64,000 nucleotides of DNA from CAYUEN01 sp964443745. Lineage in GTDB: Bacteria; Campylobacterota; Campylobacteria; Campylobacterales; QNZT01. Made by a program: the position numbers and the translations under genes. Positions 25,717-35,319 of the stretch are shown one piece after another. Every line of letters begins with the position of its first letter. Position 1 is the first letter of the stretch. Under the pieces are notes generated by a model. It had not been told where the DNA came from. It did no database searches and saw only the letters and a list, made by a program, of their open reading frames with translations. Location of the stretch: contig CAYUEN010000006.1 of assembly GCA_964443745.1 (NCBI GenBank), positions 9,661-73,660 on the forward strand, given 5' to 3'.

Positions 25717-27078
25717 CTATACTTTCGAAATAGTATAGAGAAATTTACCTGTTGGAGTTTTTGGAATTTCATCTACAAACTCAAAGATAACCTCGGTATT
25801 TTCACCCATGACATGTTGAATTTTAGATTTAATGTCCAAAAGTTCCGACTCCAAAAGCTCATCACTTTTTACAATTTTGATCACCAGCTTCTCAAGTTCC
25901 TCCTGAATTACCTGGAACTGTTTGATATGCCCTTTGTTACAAGTCACACCAACAAGATAGACAAAAAATTCCGGCACCAGAATCGAACCTGATTTTGTTT
26001 TGATAATATCACTCGAGCGTCCTATGACCTTCTCAAGTTTTGGATAGTTGCATCCACAGGAGCATTCAACCTCTTTTGCCATCACTCCAATATCTCCAAT
26101 CTTATACCGGATTAATGGCATCGAAAAATTTTCCAAAGAAGTAACAAGAATCTCTCCTTCCTCTCCAGGTTCACACCAAGTGCCCTCTTTGTTCACTACT
26201 TCTACAAAAACATGTTCACTCATGATATGAAGTCCGGAATGTGCGCTGCATTCGGATGCAATCGATCCTATCTCTCTGCTGCCATAATGGTTGAAAACTT
26301 TACAACCGAAAACCTCTTCCACCTCTTTTCTCATAAAATCGAAAAGAGTTCCGGCGGTACTGTGTATAGCATGTTGAGGATGGATCTTGATATTTTTCTC
26401 TTTCGCAAATTTAGCCAATTCATATATTGTCTGCGCATACGTGATGATTACACAAGGACGTTCACGATCCAAAACATGTAAAAAATCCCGCATCTGTTCT
26501 TCCGTCATCGTAAAACTGTTCAGAATTTTGTAATTCATGAGAAATTCGACAATACGATGTTTCAAGGGTTTTTTCCCTTCATATGTATCTCGTTCGGCCC
26601 CCCATATTTTTACGACAGAATCGTACAACCCACATCCTCTCCAATTTATTGCGATGGCAAAATTGGCAAGATTGTTCACTTGATAATGGCGATCCTGCAT
26701 AAAAACGGTCGGAACTCCGGTCGATCCTCCCGAACTGTTTTTATAACCACCCCTTTGACGTATCTCATCTGAATGCAATTTTTCTTGTTGAGAACCTATC
26801 AAATCTTTTGTCAAAAAAGGTATTTTTTGCATCTGCGAAAAATCATCGATTCGAATTCGTCCATCGCGCACAAGATGATGTTTTTCAAAAAGTTCACGAT
26901 AGTAAGGAACATGATCATAACTGTATTGAAGTGTTCTATTCAACTTATCCAGTTGTCTGGCATTGATCTCTTCTTTGCTTTGATACGGAAAAGTCTTAAT
27001 TTTACGATATTGCTTGACGACGTCTCTAAATTTGGTATTCCATACGACATAGTTCAATATTTTCTGTATTTTCAACAT
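25717..27078 (-). CDS. CapK/PaaK-like adenylate-forming enzyme
   Basis: A 453-residue member of the phenylacetate-CoA ligase (PaaK/CapK) branch of adenylate-forming enzymes. The nucleotide loop is NSSGGSTGVPT. The aromatic/adenine motif is HYGSREIG. IRYKIGDIG carries the ribose-binding Asp. The C-terminal lysine loop is PKTPTGKF. A CSCGC cluster in the lid region resembles the Cys group seen in CapK proteins. It should activate a carboxylic acid as an acyl-AMP (and perhaps CoA ester), but no phenylacetate pathway is nearby. CapK-like genes recur in polysaccharide loci with an unknown role; acylation or aminoacylation of the glycan is a reasonable inference. CapA-like and Wzx genes precede it in the same operon. 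Confidence 0.85.
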   Translation of the reverse strand: MLKIQKILNYVVWNTKFRDVVKQYRKIKTFPYQSKEEINARQLDKLNRTLQYSYDHVPYYRELFEKHHLVRDGRIRIDDFSQMQKIPFLTKDLIGSQQEKLHSDEIRQRGGYKNSSGGSTGVPTVFMQDRHYQVNNLANFAIAINWRGCGLYDSVVKIWGAERDTYEGKKPLKHRIVEFLMNYKILNSFTMTEEQMRDFLHVLDRERPCVIITYAQTIYELAKFAKEKNIKIHPQHAIHSTAGTLFDFMRKEVEEVFGCKVFNHYGSREIGSIASECSAHSGLHIMSEHVFVEVVNKEGTWCEPGEEGEILVTSLENFSMPLIRYKIGDIGVMAKEVECSCGCNYPKLEKVIGRSSDIIKTKSGSILVPEFFVYLVGVTCNKGHIKQFQVIQEELEKLVIKIVKSDELLESELLDIKSKIQHVMGENTEVIFEFVDEIPKTPTGKFLYTISKV

Positions 27079-27082
27079 CTTT

Positions 27083-28060
27083 TCACCTTATACCAAATAG
27101 TAGTTTTATATGCCTGAGTCTGGGAATTTTCGGATTTTTTACAAAATACCTCACCAACATCTCAAAATTCCACCACTTCTTGTAAATCTTCCAAGTTTTC
27201 CGATCCTTGGGTAACCAGCGCGGAACGGAAATTTTTTTGGGAAAAATTTTACGATCATCGAAAAAGGCCGTAAAATAGGTGATTTTAAAAGTTTCATCCA
27301 CTTCTACAATTAACGCCTCTCTATTCATTTTCAGTGGTTCTTTGACAAACTGTCTACAAAACTTTTTACCATCGTACATAGCCGGTACATCCAAACGTGG
27401 AAAAATGAAATTTCCCAATCCGTAAAAGATATATTTACCGCGATATTTTTCTACACTTTGAACGACATGGGCATGATGACCGATAATTAAATCAACACCC
27501 TGATCTATGAAATTATGAGCCAATTCGATATCTCCCGGCTTTGGATAGTGTACTTCTTCCTCTCCCCAGTGCAATACCAATATAATCTTGTCCATTTCGT
27601 CTCTGTATCGAGCGATATCCTTAAGAATACGATTTTTCTCGAGAGGTGCACTGCCGTTTGATTCTTCACTTCCAAAAACAGCATGGGTCGTCGGACAACT
27701 GTAACCGAAAATGGCGATTTTTTCTTTTCCTTGTTCTACGACGAATGGATTGTTGAAATCGTTTTTCTCATTACCAGCACCAAAATAGGCGATTTTTTTC
27801 TCTTCAAGATATGCGATGGTCTTCGCAAATCCCTCCTCCCCATAATCCATAATGTGGTTGTTTGCCAAATTCACCGCCAACGGCAATTTTCCAAACGTCT
27901 CCTCTATAAACGATTTTTCAACACCGAGGTTGATCTTGTTTTTTGCCGGCTCTCCGGTCGTGCTTAGCGGATATTCAAGATTGACAATATAAGATTCGAC
28001 CGGAAAGGCCACCTTACAGGCATAGGGCAAATAGAGGTCCCCCATAAATTGCAATTTCAT
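27083..28060 (-). CDS. CapA-like metallophosphoesterase
   Basis: A 325-residue protein of the CapA/PgsA family (calcineurin-like fold). Metal-binding motifs in order are FMGDLYL, NLEYPL, VNLANNHIMDYG, LVLHWGEE, IIGHHAHVVQ and YGLGNFIF. Unlike Bacillus CapA it has no N-terminal membrane anchor or signal peptide, so it appears cytoplasmic. In poly-gamma-glutamate systems CapA works with the ligase CapB and CapC; neither is here. It starts within the Wzx stop (4-base overlap) and is 4 bases before the CapK-like gene, so the pair is likely co-translated. The substrate is unknown. Confidence 0.85.
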   Translation of the reverse strand: MKLQFMGDLYLPYACKVAFPVESYIVNLEYPLSTTGEPAKNKINLGVEKSFIEETFGKLPLAVNLANNHIMDYGEEGFAKTIAYLEEKKIAYFGAGNEKNDFNNPFVVEQGKEKIAIFGYSCPTTHAVFGSEESNGSAPLEKNRILKDIARYRDEMDKIILVLHWGEEEVHYPKPGDIELAHNFIDQGVDLIIGHHAHVVQSVEKYRGKYIFYGLGNFIFPRLDVPAMYDGKKFCRQFVKEPLKMNREALIVEVDETFKITYFTAFFDDRKIFPKKISVPRWLPKDRKTWKIYKKWWNFEMLVRYFVKNPKIPRLRHIKLLFGIR

Positions 28061-29331
28061 TGTTTCTCCTGTGGTTTCAACCTGGCATAAATGATGTATA
28101 TCGTTATCAGATTGACAGCGACACTACTAACCATAAACATCCAAATAGAGGCGATATATGAATCGAATAATGCATATCCGAGATAAATGGATCCAAACCG
28201 CAAAAAGACCGAAACGATCTCCAAAACCAACTGAAATTTCTGAATTCCCAAAATACTGTAAGTGATAACAGAAGGGGTGTTGATAAAAAGAAAAAGAAAC
28301 CAGACAATTAAAATTTGGGCGATATGACCCGATTCTATCCACTCTTGACCAAAAATCCAACCAAAAATCGTTTCTCCAAAAAATAAAACCACAACAAAAG
28401 GTATAAAAAATATCTTTACCAGCCCCAGTGTGGTTTTCATATACAAACGAAAAATATTTTCTCCGTTGGCATACATTTTGGAAGCACGCTGATAATAGAC
28501 CTCCCGCGTAGAACCTCCAATCAACGAGACCGGTGCCTGCAATACGCGGACCGTAAGCGCGTACAATCCCGCTGCAGCGGGAGAGAAGAGCGCGGTCAAC
28601 ATCAATACAGGGATATTTTGGGAGATAGCATTCAAAAACGTCGTAAAGCTTTGATATTTTGGAAAATTATCATACTTCTTTGCATTGTAATAGATACGCC
28701 TTTTCGAAAAATTTTTTAATTGCAGCGTCTGCTTTTTGATATGATAACTTACAAAAAGAGATACCGAAACGGTGTCAGCTATGATTTTTCCCGAAATCAA
28801 CCCATTCCAGTTCAAAAGATAACGGAACATTGTCTGAACAGATGCGATAGTAAATGCATTGGTCACTTTGACTGAAGCGATCTTCTTATAGAATTGATGA
28901 CGACTGGAGTAGGCGGTGAAGATCTGAAAGAGGCCTGTCAATAAAACACCAACAGGAATCAGCCATATAATGGAAGAGAGCTCCGGAAAATGTTCTATCA
29001 AAGCGGTATGAAAAATCAGAAGAATCATCGTTGTCGCAAGCACCATAGAAATGGTAATGATCAGTGACAAAAAAACCAGTGCCTGTGCGTCTCGATCACG
29101 TTTGGGAAGCATAATCGCCAACTCGTATTTCCAGCTTGCAACAACGCCTAAAATAAAAACGATCGACAAAAAGAGTGAGTAGATACCGAACTCTTCGGGC
29201 GTATAGAGTCTCGTTAAAACGGGGATGATAGCCAACATCAATACCTGGGCGATAATCGTCCCGGACATCAATGTCAAAATCTGGAGAATATAGGTGCTCT
29301 TTTTTATCCTCTCAATCAGCTGGCTAAACAT
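28057..29331 (-). CDS. wzx: Wzx-like polysaccharide flippase
   Basis: A 424-residue membrane protein with about twelve helices, in the MATE/PST flippase superfamily. N-terminal PVLTRLYTPEEFGIYSLFLS is the characteristic RLYTPEEFG motif after the first helix. It moves lipid-linked repeat units across the inner membrane for Wzy. It is encoded 5 bases after wecC and overlaps the CapA-like gene by 4 bases. Confidence 0.88.
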   Translation of the reverse strand: MFSQLIERIKKSTYILQILTLMSGTIIAQVLMLAIIPVLTRLYTPEEFGIYSLFLSIVFILGVVASWKYELAIMLPKRDRDAQALVFLSLIITISMVLATTMILLIFHTALIEHFPELSSIIWLIPVGVLLTGLFQIFTAYSSRHQFYKKIASVKVTNAFTIASVQTMFRYLLNWNGLISGKIIADTVSVSLFVSYHIKKQTLQLKNFSKRRIYYNAKKYDNFPKYQSFTTFLNAISQNIPVLMLTALFSPAAAGLYALTVRVLQAPVSLIGGSTREVYYQRASKMYANGENIFRLYMKTTLGLVKIFFIPFVVVLFFGETIFGWIFGQEWIESGHIAQILIVWFLFLFINTPSVITYSILGIQKFQLVLEIVSVFLRFGSIYLGYALFDSYIASIWMFMVSSVAVNLITIYIIYARLKPQEKQ

Positions 29332-29336
29332 CTATT

Positions 29337-30581
29337 TTATGCACTTTGCGTCAACTGTCCACTACTCTTGTCTGTACGCAGTATCTCCAATTTGCAGAAA
29401 CTGAGCACACGCTTGTCTTTCGCTATTTCAATCTCTTTGAATTCACTGTGCGCCACCAAAAAGACAATGATATCCGCCTCTTCGATCGCCTTTTTGTAAT
29501 CGACGATTTCGAACTCAGAGAACTCTTCGATGTTAGGTTCGACCGCCAAAACCTCCACCCCTCTTGCAATCAGGCTCCGGGTGATATAAAGAGCCGGGGA
29601 TTCTCTCAGATCGTCGATATCTGGCTTGAAAGCCAACCCCATACAGGCGACTTTCGGGCTCTTCCCTTCGATCTTTTCGAACCTCAACACTTCGTTTTCC
29701 ACCTTTTCGATGACCCACTGGGATTTGTAGTCGTTCACCTCTCTGGCCGTCTTGATCAGTTTCGCGTCCCCCTGGGCCGCATCGACGATAAACCAGGGAT
29801 CGACCGCGATACAGTGGCCGCCCACCCCGCATCCCGGCTGAAGGATATTGACTCTCGGGTGCCTGTTGGCCAGATCGATCAATTCCCACACGTCGATTCC
29901 GAATTTATCGCAAAGTATGGAGAGTTCGTTGGCAAAAGCGATATTGACGTCCCTGAAACTGTTTTCGGTCAATTTCGCCATCTCGGCCGTCTTCGCATCC
30001 GTCTCGAGAACCTCTCCCTTGACGAACGTCCGATAAAATTGCGCCGTTTTTCGCGTCGCCTCTTTGGTCGTTCCGCCGACGATTCTGTCGTTGTGTACGA
30101 GTTCATGCATAATTTTGCCAGGAAGCACCCGTTCGGGACAGTGGGCGAAGTGGAGTTTCGTCGTATCCACCCCCTCTTTTTTAAGTGTCTCTTCCATTTT
30201 TTCGGTCGTTCCCACCGGTGAAGTCGACTCGAGAATGATGATATTTCCTTCTTTTACGTAAGGCGCTATCGACCTGGTCGCGGAGATGACGTAGTCTATA
30301 TTGGGAACATGATGCTCTTTGAAGGGTGTAGGAACGGCGATGATGAATACATCCGCCTCGGTCGGCTTGGTATCGGCGACCAATCTGCCGGATTTGACGG
30401 CCGATTGTACGAACGTGTCCAGATCGGGTTCCACGATATGGATATGTCCCTCGTTGATGATATCGACCGTTTTTTGCACCACATCCACACCATGTACCGA
30501 AAAACCGCGGTTCGCCAGCAATGAGGCGGTAGGCAGACCGATATATCCCAATCCTATGACACAAATTTTCTGTATACGCAT
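29337..30581 (-). CDS. wecC: UDP-N-acetyl-D-mannosamine dehydrogenase
   Basis: A 414-residue NAD-dependent nucleotide-sugar dehydrogenase that oxidises UDP-ManNAc to UDP-ManNAcA. The Rossmann motif is VIGLGYIGLPTA (residues 8-19). The catalytic Cys is in PGCGVGGHCIAVDPWF. HCPERVLPGKIMHEL and the central LTENSFRDVNIAFANEL helix are typical of WecC. It sits 1 base after wecB, which makes its substrate. Together they predict an N-acetylmannosaminuronic acid residue in the polymer. These genes are visibly more GC-rich than the genes around them. Confidence 0.93.
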   Translation of the reverse strand: MRIQKICVIGLGYIGLPTASLLANRGFSVHGVDVVQKTVDIINEGHIHIVEPDLDTFVQSAVKSGRLVADTKPTEADVFIIAVPTPFKEHHVPNIDYVISATRSIAPYVKEGNIIILESTSPVGTTEKMEETLKKEGVDTTKLHFAHCPERVLPGKIMHELVHNDRIVGGTTKEATRKTAQFYRTFVKGEVLETDAKTAEMAKLTENSFRDVNIAFANELSILCDKFGIDVWELIDLANRHPRVNILQPGCGVGGHCIAVDPWFIVDAAQGDAKLIKTAREVNDYKSQWVIEKVENEVLRFEKIEGKSPKVACMGLAFKPDIDDLRESPALYITRSLIARGVEVLAVEPNIEEFSEFEIVDYKKAIEEADIIVFLVAHSEFKEIEIAKDKRVLSFCKLEILRTDKSSGQLTQSA

Positions 30582-30582
30582 G

Positions 30583-31734
30583 TTACTTACTCTCTTTCAA
30601 ATAGTTTACGATCCGTTCACAGGCTCTACCGTCCCCGTAGGGATTGTGCGCTTTCGCCATACGCTCATACGCTTCGCTGTCACGCAACAATCTGCGACAC
30701 TCCCGAATGATCGCCTCCTTATCCGTACCCACGAGGCGGACCGTACCGGCTTCCACCGCTTCGGGTCTTTCCGTCGTATCCCTCATGACAAGTACCGGTT
30801 TGCCCAGACTCGGCGCCTCTTCCTGAATCCCACCGCTGTCTGTGAGGATGAAGTGAGCACGGTTCATAAGAAACACGAACGGCTCGTAATCGAGCGGGTC
30901 GATCAAATAGACGTTCGTTACGTCCGAGAGAATCTCTTTGACCGGCTTTTGGACATTGGGGTTCAGATGGACCGGATAGACGATATCGATGTCGGGATTT
31001 TCGCTGGCAAGCTTTTTCAACGCTTCGCAGATATTCAAAAATCCCTGGCCGAAATTCTCGCGTCTGTGTCCGGTTACGAGAATCATTTTCCGATCATTCC
31101 GCAATCTATATCCCTCTTTTTCGATCAACCGCTCCAGCGCTTCTTCGAGCCTGGAGTCGGATTCTATTCTCTTGACGACACTGAGCAAAGCGTCTATCAC
31201 CGTATTGCCTGTGACGACGATATGACTACTATCGACATTTTCCGCCAAAAGATTTAATCGACTCCGCTCGGTGGGAGCGAAATGGTAGGTCGTCAAACGT
31301 CCCGTCACCTGACGGTTTCCCTCTTCCGGCCAAGGGGAGTAGATGTTGTGCGTACGTAGGCCCGCCTCCACATGTCCGACCGCGATTTTTTGGTAGTAGG
31401 AAGCGAGCGCCGTCGCCATCGTCGTGGCCGTGTCTCCATGAACGAGTACGACATCGGGCTTCACATCCGAAAGTACCGGCCTGAGTCCAAGCAGTATGTT
31501 CGCCGTCACTTCGTACAGATCCTGTCCCGGCTTCATCACATCCAGATCGTAATCGGGTTCGATATCGAAAAGATGCAATACTTGATCGAGCATTTGTCGA
31601 TGCTGCGCCGTCACGCATACGATCGTCTCGAATCGCTCCGCCTCGTTTTGAAACGCCTTGACCAGCGGGGCCATCTTGATCGCCTCCGGACGGGTGCCGA
31701 AGACCAGCATCACCCTTTTTCGATCCGTTTTCAT
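30583..31734 (-). CDS. wecB: Non-hydrolysing UDP-N-acetylglucosamine 2-epimerase
   Basis: A 383-residue enzyme that interconverts UDP-GlcNAc and UDP-ManNAc. Motifs include FGTRPEAIKMAPLV near the N-terminus, VLVHGDTATTMATALA, HVEAGLRT, PEEGNRQVTGRL, and ILTDSGGIQEEAPSLGKPVL. These are WecB rather than NeuC features, in contrast with the epimerase at 0.4-1.6 kb. The ATG at 31734 overlaps the galE TGA (ATGA); the frame is open a further 11 codons upstream inside galE. Confidence 0.95.
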   Translation of the reverse strand: MKTDRKRVMLVFGTRPEAIKMAPLVKAFQNEAERFETIVCVTAQHRQMLDQVLHLFDIEPDYDLDVMKPGQDLYEVTANILLGLRPVLSDVKPDVVLVHGDTATTMATALASYYQKIAVGHVEAGLRTHNIYSPWPEEGNRQVTGRLTTYHFAPTERSRLNLLAENVDSSHIVVTGNTVIDALLSVVKRIESDSRLEEALERLIEKEGYRLRNDRKMILVTGHRRENFGQGFLNICEALKKLASENPDIDIVYPVHLNPNVQKPVKEILSDVTNVYLIDPLDYEPFVFLMNRAHFILTDSGGIQEEAPSLGKPVLVMRDTTERPEAVEAGTVRLVGTDKEAIIRECRRLLRDSEAYERMAKAHNPYGDGRACERIVNYLKESK

Positions 31735-32711
31735 ATCTTTTTTTCCCATTCGAGTGCAGTTTTGCAAATCAAAGAGAGATCGTCATATTTTGGTTTCCAT
31801 CCCATTTTTTCTCTGATTTTGGTGTTGTCTGAAACCAACGCGGCCGGATCCCCCTCCCGTCTGGGTGCGATCTCTACGGCAAAATCAACTCCACTTACCG
31901 CTTTCATCGTATCGAGCACCTCTTTGACGCTGAATCCATGCCCGTATCCACAGTTGAAGATATCGCTTCTTTTCTCTTTTTGCAGATAGGAAAGCGCATC
32001 AAGATGTGCGCTGGCGAGATCTTCGACATGGATATAATCCCGAATACATGTCCCGTCGGGTGTGGGATAGTCGTCTCCGAAAACGAACATTTTCTCTCTT
32101 TTTCCCAATGCGGTTTCCGCCGCCACTTTGATCAGATGGGTCGCATTTTTGGTGGATTGACCGATTTTCCCATCGACACTCGCACCTGCGACATTGAAAT
32201 ACCGAAGGGCGACATAGTTGAAATCTTCGTACGCTTTCGCACTGTCGCGAAGAATCCACTCGCTCATAAGCTTGCTGGTACCATACGGGTTGATCGGTGC
32301 CGTCTGGGCCTTTTCATCGATGGGAATCTCCTCCGGACTCGGTTCGCCATAGACCGCGGCGGTGGAAGAGAAGATGAAATTCCCAACACCGTATCGTACG
32401 CAGTTTCGAATGAGATTGGCGGTATTGGCAGTATTGTTCAGATAGTATTTCAGAGGATCGCTCACACTCTCCGGCACGATCAGACTCGCCGCAAAATGGA
32501 TCACCGCATCGAAATTTCCCGCCTTGAAAACCCTCTCCACACCTTCAAAATCGCTCAGATCCAAATCGACGAATTCTCCATACAGAATCGAATCTTTAAA
32601 TCCCGTGACGAGGTTGTCCAAAACGGTAATCTCATGTTCGGTACGCTCCCCCAACTGCTTGACGACATGACTGCCGATATATCCCGCTCCGCCGGTGACC
32701 AATATACGCAT
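31731..32711 (-). CDS. galE: UDP-glucose 4-epimerase
   Basis: A 326-residue extended short-chain dehydrogenase that interconverts UDP-glucose and UDP-galactose (some members also use the N-acetyl sugars). The NAD-binding GGAGYIGSH is at residues 7-15. The catalytic Ser/Thr and YxxxK are in FSSTAAVYG and NPYGTSKLMSE. C-terminal RREGDPAALVSD is diagnostic of GalE. It lies directly after a glycosyltransferase gene (adjacent stop and start) and before wecB. It should supply the Gal or GalNAc donor to the local glycosyltransferases. Confidence 0.93.
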   Translation of the reverse strand: MRILVTGGAGYIGSHVVKQLGERTEHEITVLDNLVTGFKDSILYGEFVDLDLSDFEGVERVFKAGNFDAVIHFAASLIVPESVSDPLKYYLNNTANTANLIRNCVRYGVGNFIFSSTAAVYGEPSPEEIPIDEKAQTAPINPYGTSKLMSEWILRDSAKAYEDFNYVALRYFNVAGASVDGKIGQSTKNATHLIKVAAETALGKREKMFVFGDDYPTPDGTCIRDYIHVEDLASAHLDALSYLQKEKRSDIFNCGYGHGFSVKEVLDTMKAVSGVDFAVEIAPRREGDPAALVSDNTKIREKMGWKPKYDDLSLICKTALEWEKKI

Positions 32712-33875
32712 TTACCTCTCCTCCAATACTGTTTGTATAATTTTGAAATATTGTCGACTCTGTGCCTCTCTAAGAAAACTCTTTTTGATAAAAACCCTGT
32801 TTTTTTCCGATATTTTCAATTGATCCCTTTTTCGATAAAAGTGCAAAATAGCCTCTTTGAGATCTTCCACTTTATTTGGATCGATGGTCAAAACGTTTTC
32901 AAGCCCCTGTACAAATTCTCTTGCGATTCCCTTCCCTGCATAAATGAGAGGTAGTCCCGTAGAGATATATTCGTAAATTTTGGATGGAACTGCCGCTGCA
33001 AACTTTTCATCCAATTGCGTATACAACACATGGGATTGCTGATAAAAACCATAGAGTTCTTCTCTGGGGATTTTACCGAACATCTTGACGTTGTTGATTC
33101 TGTATTCTTTGAGATATTGTTTCAAAGAGATATATTTCGGCCCTTCCCCCACAATAAAAGCACGGATATTCTCCAAATCTTTGACTGCATCTACCAATAT
33201 TTGTATATTTTGTGCAATACCTACATTGCCAATATAAGTAACAGTAAAAGGGGTGTCCATACCATATGAAATTTCACACAGTTTTTCGAAGCGTTTCTCT
33301 TCAATACCATTCGTCATACGCGTTACTCGCTGACCAGGGACATTGCGTTCAACCCACTCCTTTTCGAAATTATTCGTAACGGTCACCCAATCAAAAACGG
33401 CCAACGATCTCTTCATCAATGCCGTCAAACTCTTTTTGATAATCTTTTTGAACTTCGAATTCTCGTCGATATACAACCAAACAAGATCCCTGATATCGAC
33501 GATCCGTTTACCTTTACCAAAAAGTGCCAAGGCGGGAATGATAAACATAAAAGGGGTAGATGCGATCGTAATATCCGCTTTTACATTTTTCGCTTTTCGT
33601 ACCAACCGAATGGAATATTTCAACTCATACAATGCCCGTTGAAAAAACTGTTCTCCTGTAAAATTCTTATTTTTTACAATATAGTTGACATAGTAGATCT
33701 CGATATTTTCGGAAAATTTCACTCTCTCCTGCTTTTGGGGTTTGTTTCTTTCCGTAATGACGAAAATATTGATCCGATATCTAGTTTGTAACAATTTTGC
33801 CAGAGTTAGTAGCCGGTTGGTGGCCGAAACGTTTTCTGGTAAAAAATGACTTGTGAGCAAATTGATTGTCTTCAT
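32712..33875 (-). CDS. GT4-family glycosyltransferase, first gene of the minus-strand glycan operon
   Basis: A GT-B glycosyltransferase of about 387 residues resembling WcaI/WbuB-type family 4 enzymes. The N-terminus has LLTSHFLPENVSATNRL, the family's acceptor-loop pattern. The donor domain has FTVTYIGNVGIAQNIQILV, AFIVGEGPKY and YTQLDEKFAAAVPSKIYEYISTG (quoted within limits), where the usual E-x7-E is KIYEY-type. I chose the ATG at 33875; a GTG at 33890 would add five residues. It is the first gene of the minus-strand operon, facing the plus-strand trio across a 310-base AT-rich gap. Confidence 0.83.
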   Translation of the reverse strand: MKTINLLTSHFLPENVSATNRLLTLAKLLQTRYRINIFVITERNKPQKQERVKFSENIEIYYVNYIVKNKNFTGEQFFQRALYELKYSIRLVRKAKNVKADITIASTPFMFIIPALALFGKGKRIVDIRDLVWLYIDENSKFKKIIKKSLTALMKRSLAVFDWVTVTNNFEKEWVERNVPGQRVTRMTNGIEEKRFEKLCEISYGMDTPFTVTYIGNVGIAQNIQILVDAVKDLENIRAFIVGEGPKYISLKQYLKEYRINNVKMFGKIPREELYGFYQQSHVLYTQLDEKFAAAVPSKIYEYISTGLPLIYAGKGIAREFVQGLENVLTIDPNKVEDLKEAILHFYRKRDQLKISEKNRVFIKKSFLREAQSRQYFKIIQTVLEER

Positions 33876-34185
33876 AAAAACTAACTGCACTCCATACGGA
33901 TTTTTAAATAAAAAATAATTTTACCCAAAATGGCTTTGTTACTCATTCTAAATCGGCAGCAGAAAAAATAGTTTAAACCATTGACGTGATAAAATTACCA
34001 ATTTTCTTTCAATTTAATCATTTAGTTCGATATCAAACCTACCTTTCTTAATTTGTCTTGAAACAAAATATTGTTTTTGGCATATCTTTTCTATAACAAC
34101 ACTCCCTCCTGTATACATTCAGAAAAAGAGGAAATATCCGATCTAGTAACAGACTATCACAATAATATAAAGGATACCCGACTCT
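33876..34185. other. AT-rich divergent intergenic region between the two arms of the glycan locus
   Basis: About 310 bases without a gene. It must hold promoters for both divergent units. Plus-strand candidates are TATAAC at 34092-34097, after a T-rich stretch, and less clearly AATATA near 34160. A minus-strand TAAAAT at 33918-33923 follows CATTTTGGG and could serve the glycosyltransferase. A ribosome site AAAGGA precedes the aminotransferase ATG by 11 bases. I see no strong dyad, tRNA or coding frame. Confidence 0.55.
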
Positions 34186-35319
34186 ATGTGGAATGTTCAA
34201 CTTTTTAAACTCAATTATGATGAAAAGGAACCGGAAGCTGTCAAAGAAGTGGTTGAGAGTGGATGGATCACAATGGGAGAAAAAACCAAAGAATTCGAAC
34301 AAAAGTTTGCTAATTTGTTAGGAAACGAAGCAAAATGTACCGCGGTATCCAGTGCCACAGCCGCTTTGCATATGTCGCTTTTAGCACTCGATCTCAAAGA
34401 GGGAGATGAGGTCATCATTCCGGCGCTCACTTTTGTCGCGGATATCAATGTAGTCCGTATTGTAGGAGCCACCCCCGTGCTGGCGGATTGTGAAAGTTTT
34501 GAAAACTGGAACGTTTCAGCCGCCACTATCGAAGCGGTTATGACACCGAAAACCAAAGCCGTCATCATCGTCCATTTTGCAGGTTATCCTTGCGATATGG
34601 AAGAGATAGTCTCACTTTGTAAAGAGAGAAACGTCGCACTCATCGAAGATTGCGCCCACGCTCCCGGCGCACGCTACAAAGGACAAAGTTGCGGCACATT
34701 CGGTGACTTTGGCTGTTTCAGTTTTTTCACCAACAAAAATCTTTCTGTCGGAGAAGGCGGAATGTTGACAACGACCGATGAGTCTAATGACCAGATAGCA
34801 CGTTACTTAAGAAGTCATGGTATGACGGCCCTGACACTCGATCGACACAAAGGACGTGCTATTACATACGATGTCGCTCGTTCCGGACTCAATTATCGCA
34901 TTGATGAAATGCGTTCGGCTCTTGGTTTGGTACAGTTAGAAAAACTTGTAAGAGCCAATTATCAACGTAAACTTTTGACAGAATATTATATTCGCCTACT
35001 CGAAAATGTCCCTCAGATACAAATACCTTTTACAACATTGCAATCGGTAGAACCAGTCTATCATATATTCCCGATTTTGCTTGATAAATCCATCGATCGT
35101 ATCGAAATCATCGAACATCTCAAAAAAGAGGGTATTCAATCATCTATCCACTATCCCGCTTTCAGAGAGTTTACGGCATTTAAAGAAATCGGACTCAATC
35201 CGGCTCCGATCGCCGAAGAGATCGCCAAAAGGGAACTCACATTGCCACTTTATCCTACAATGAGATTGGAAATGGTCGATATAGTTGTAAATAGTTTGAA
35301 AAAGGCGATAACGTTATGA
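34186..35319 (+). CDS. DegT/DnrJ/EryC1/StrS-family PLP sugar aminotransferase
   Basis: A 377-residue PLP enzyme that aminates keto sugars on a nucleotide carrier. Features are SSATAALHMSLLAL near the cofactor phosphate site, IIPALTFVADINVVRIVGA, the Asp/His pair in VALIEDCAHAPGARYKG, and the Schiff-base lysine in CFSFFTNKNLSVGEGGML. The C-terminus has the family GIQSSIHYPAFREF. It overlaps the dehydratase start by 4 bases. Acting on the dehydratase product it would give a UDP-4-amino-4,6-dideoxy-HexNAc, as PglE does in Campylobacter. No acetyltransferase (PglD-like) gene is present in the trio. Confidence 0.9.
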   Translation: MWNVQLFKLNYDEKEPEAVKEVVESGWITMGEKTKEFEQKFANLLGNEAKCTAVSSATAALHMSLLALDLKEGDEVIIPALTFVADINVVRIVGATPVLADCESFENWNVSAATIEAVMTPKTKAVIIVHFAGYPCDMEEIVSLCKERNVALIEDCAHAPGARYKGQSCGTFGDFGCFSFFTNKNLSVGEGGMLTTTDESNDQIARYLRSHGMTALTLDRHKGRAITYDVARSGLNYRIDEMRSALGLVQLEKLVRANYQRKLLTEYYIRLLENVPQIQIPFTTLQSVEPVYHIFPILLDKSIDRIEIIEHLKKEGIQSSIHYPAFREFTAFKEIGLNPAPIAEEIAKRELTLPLYPTMRLEMVDIVVNSLKKAITL

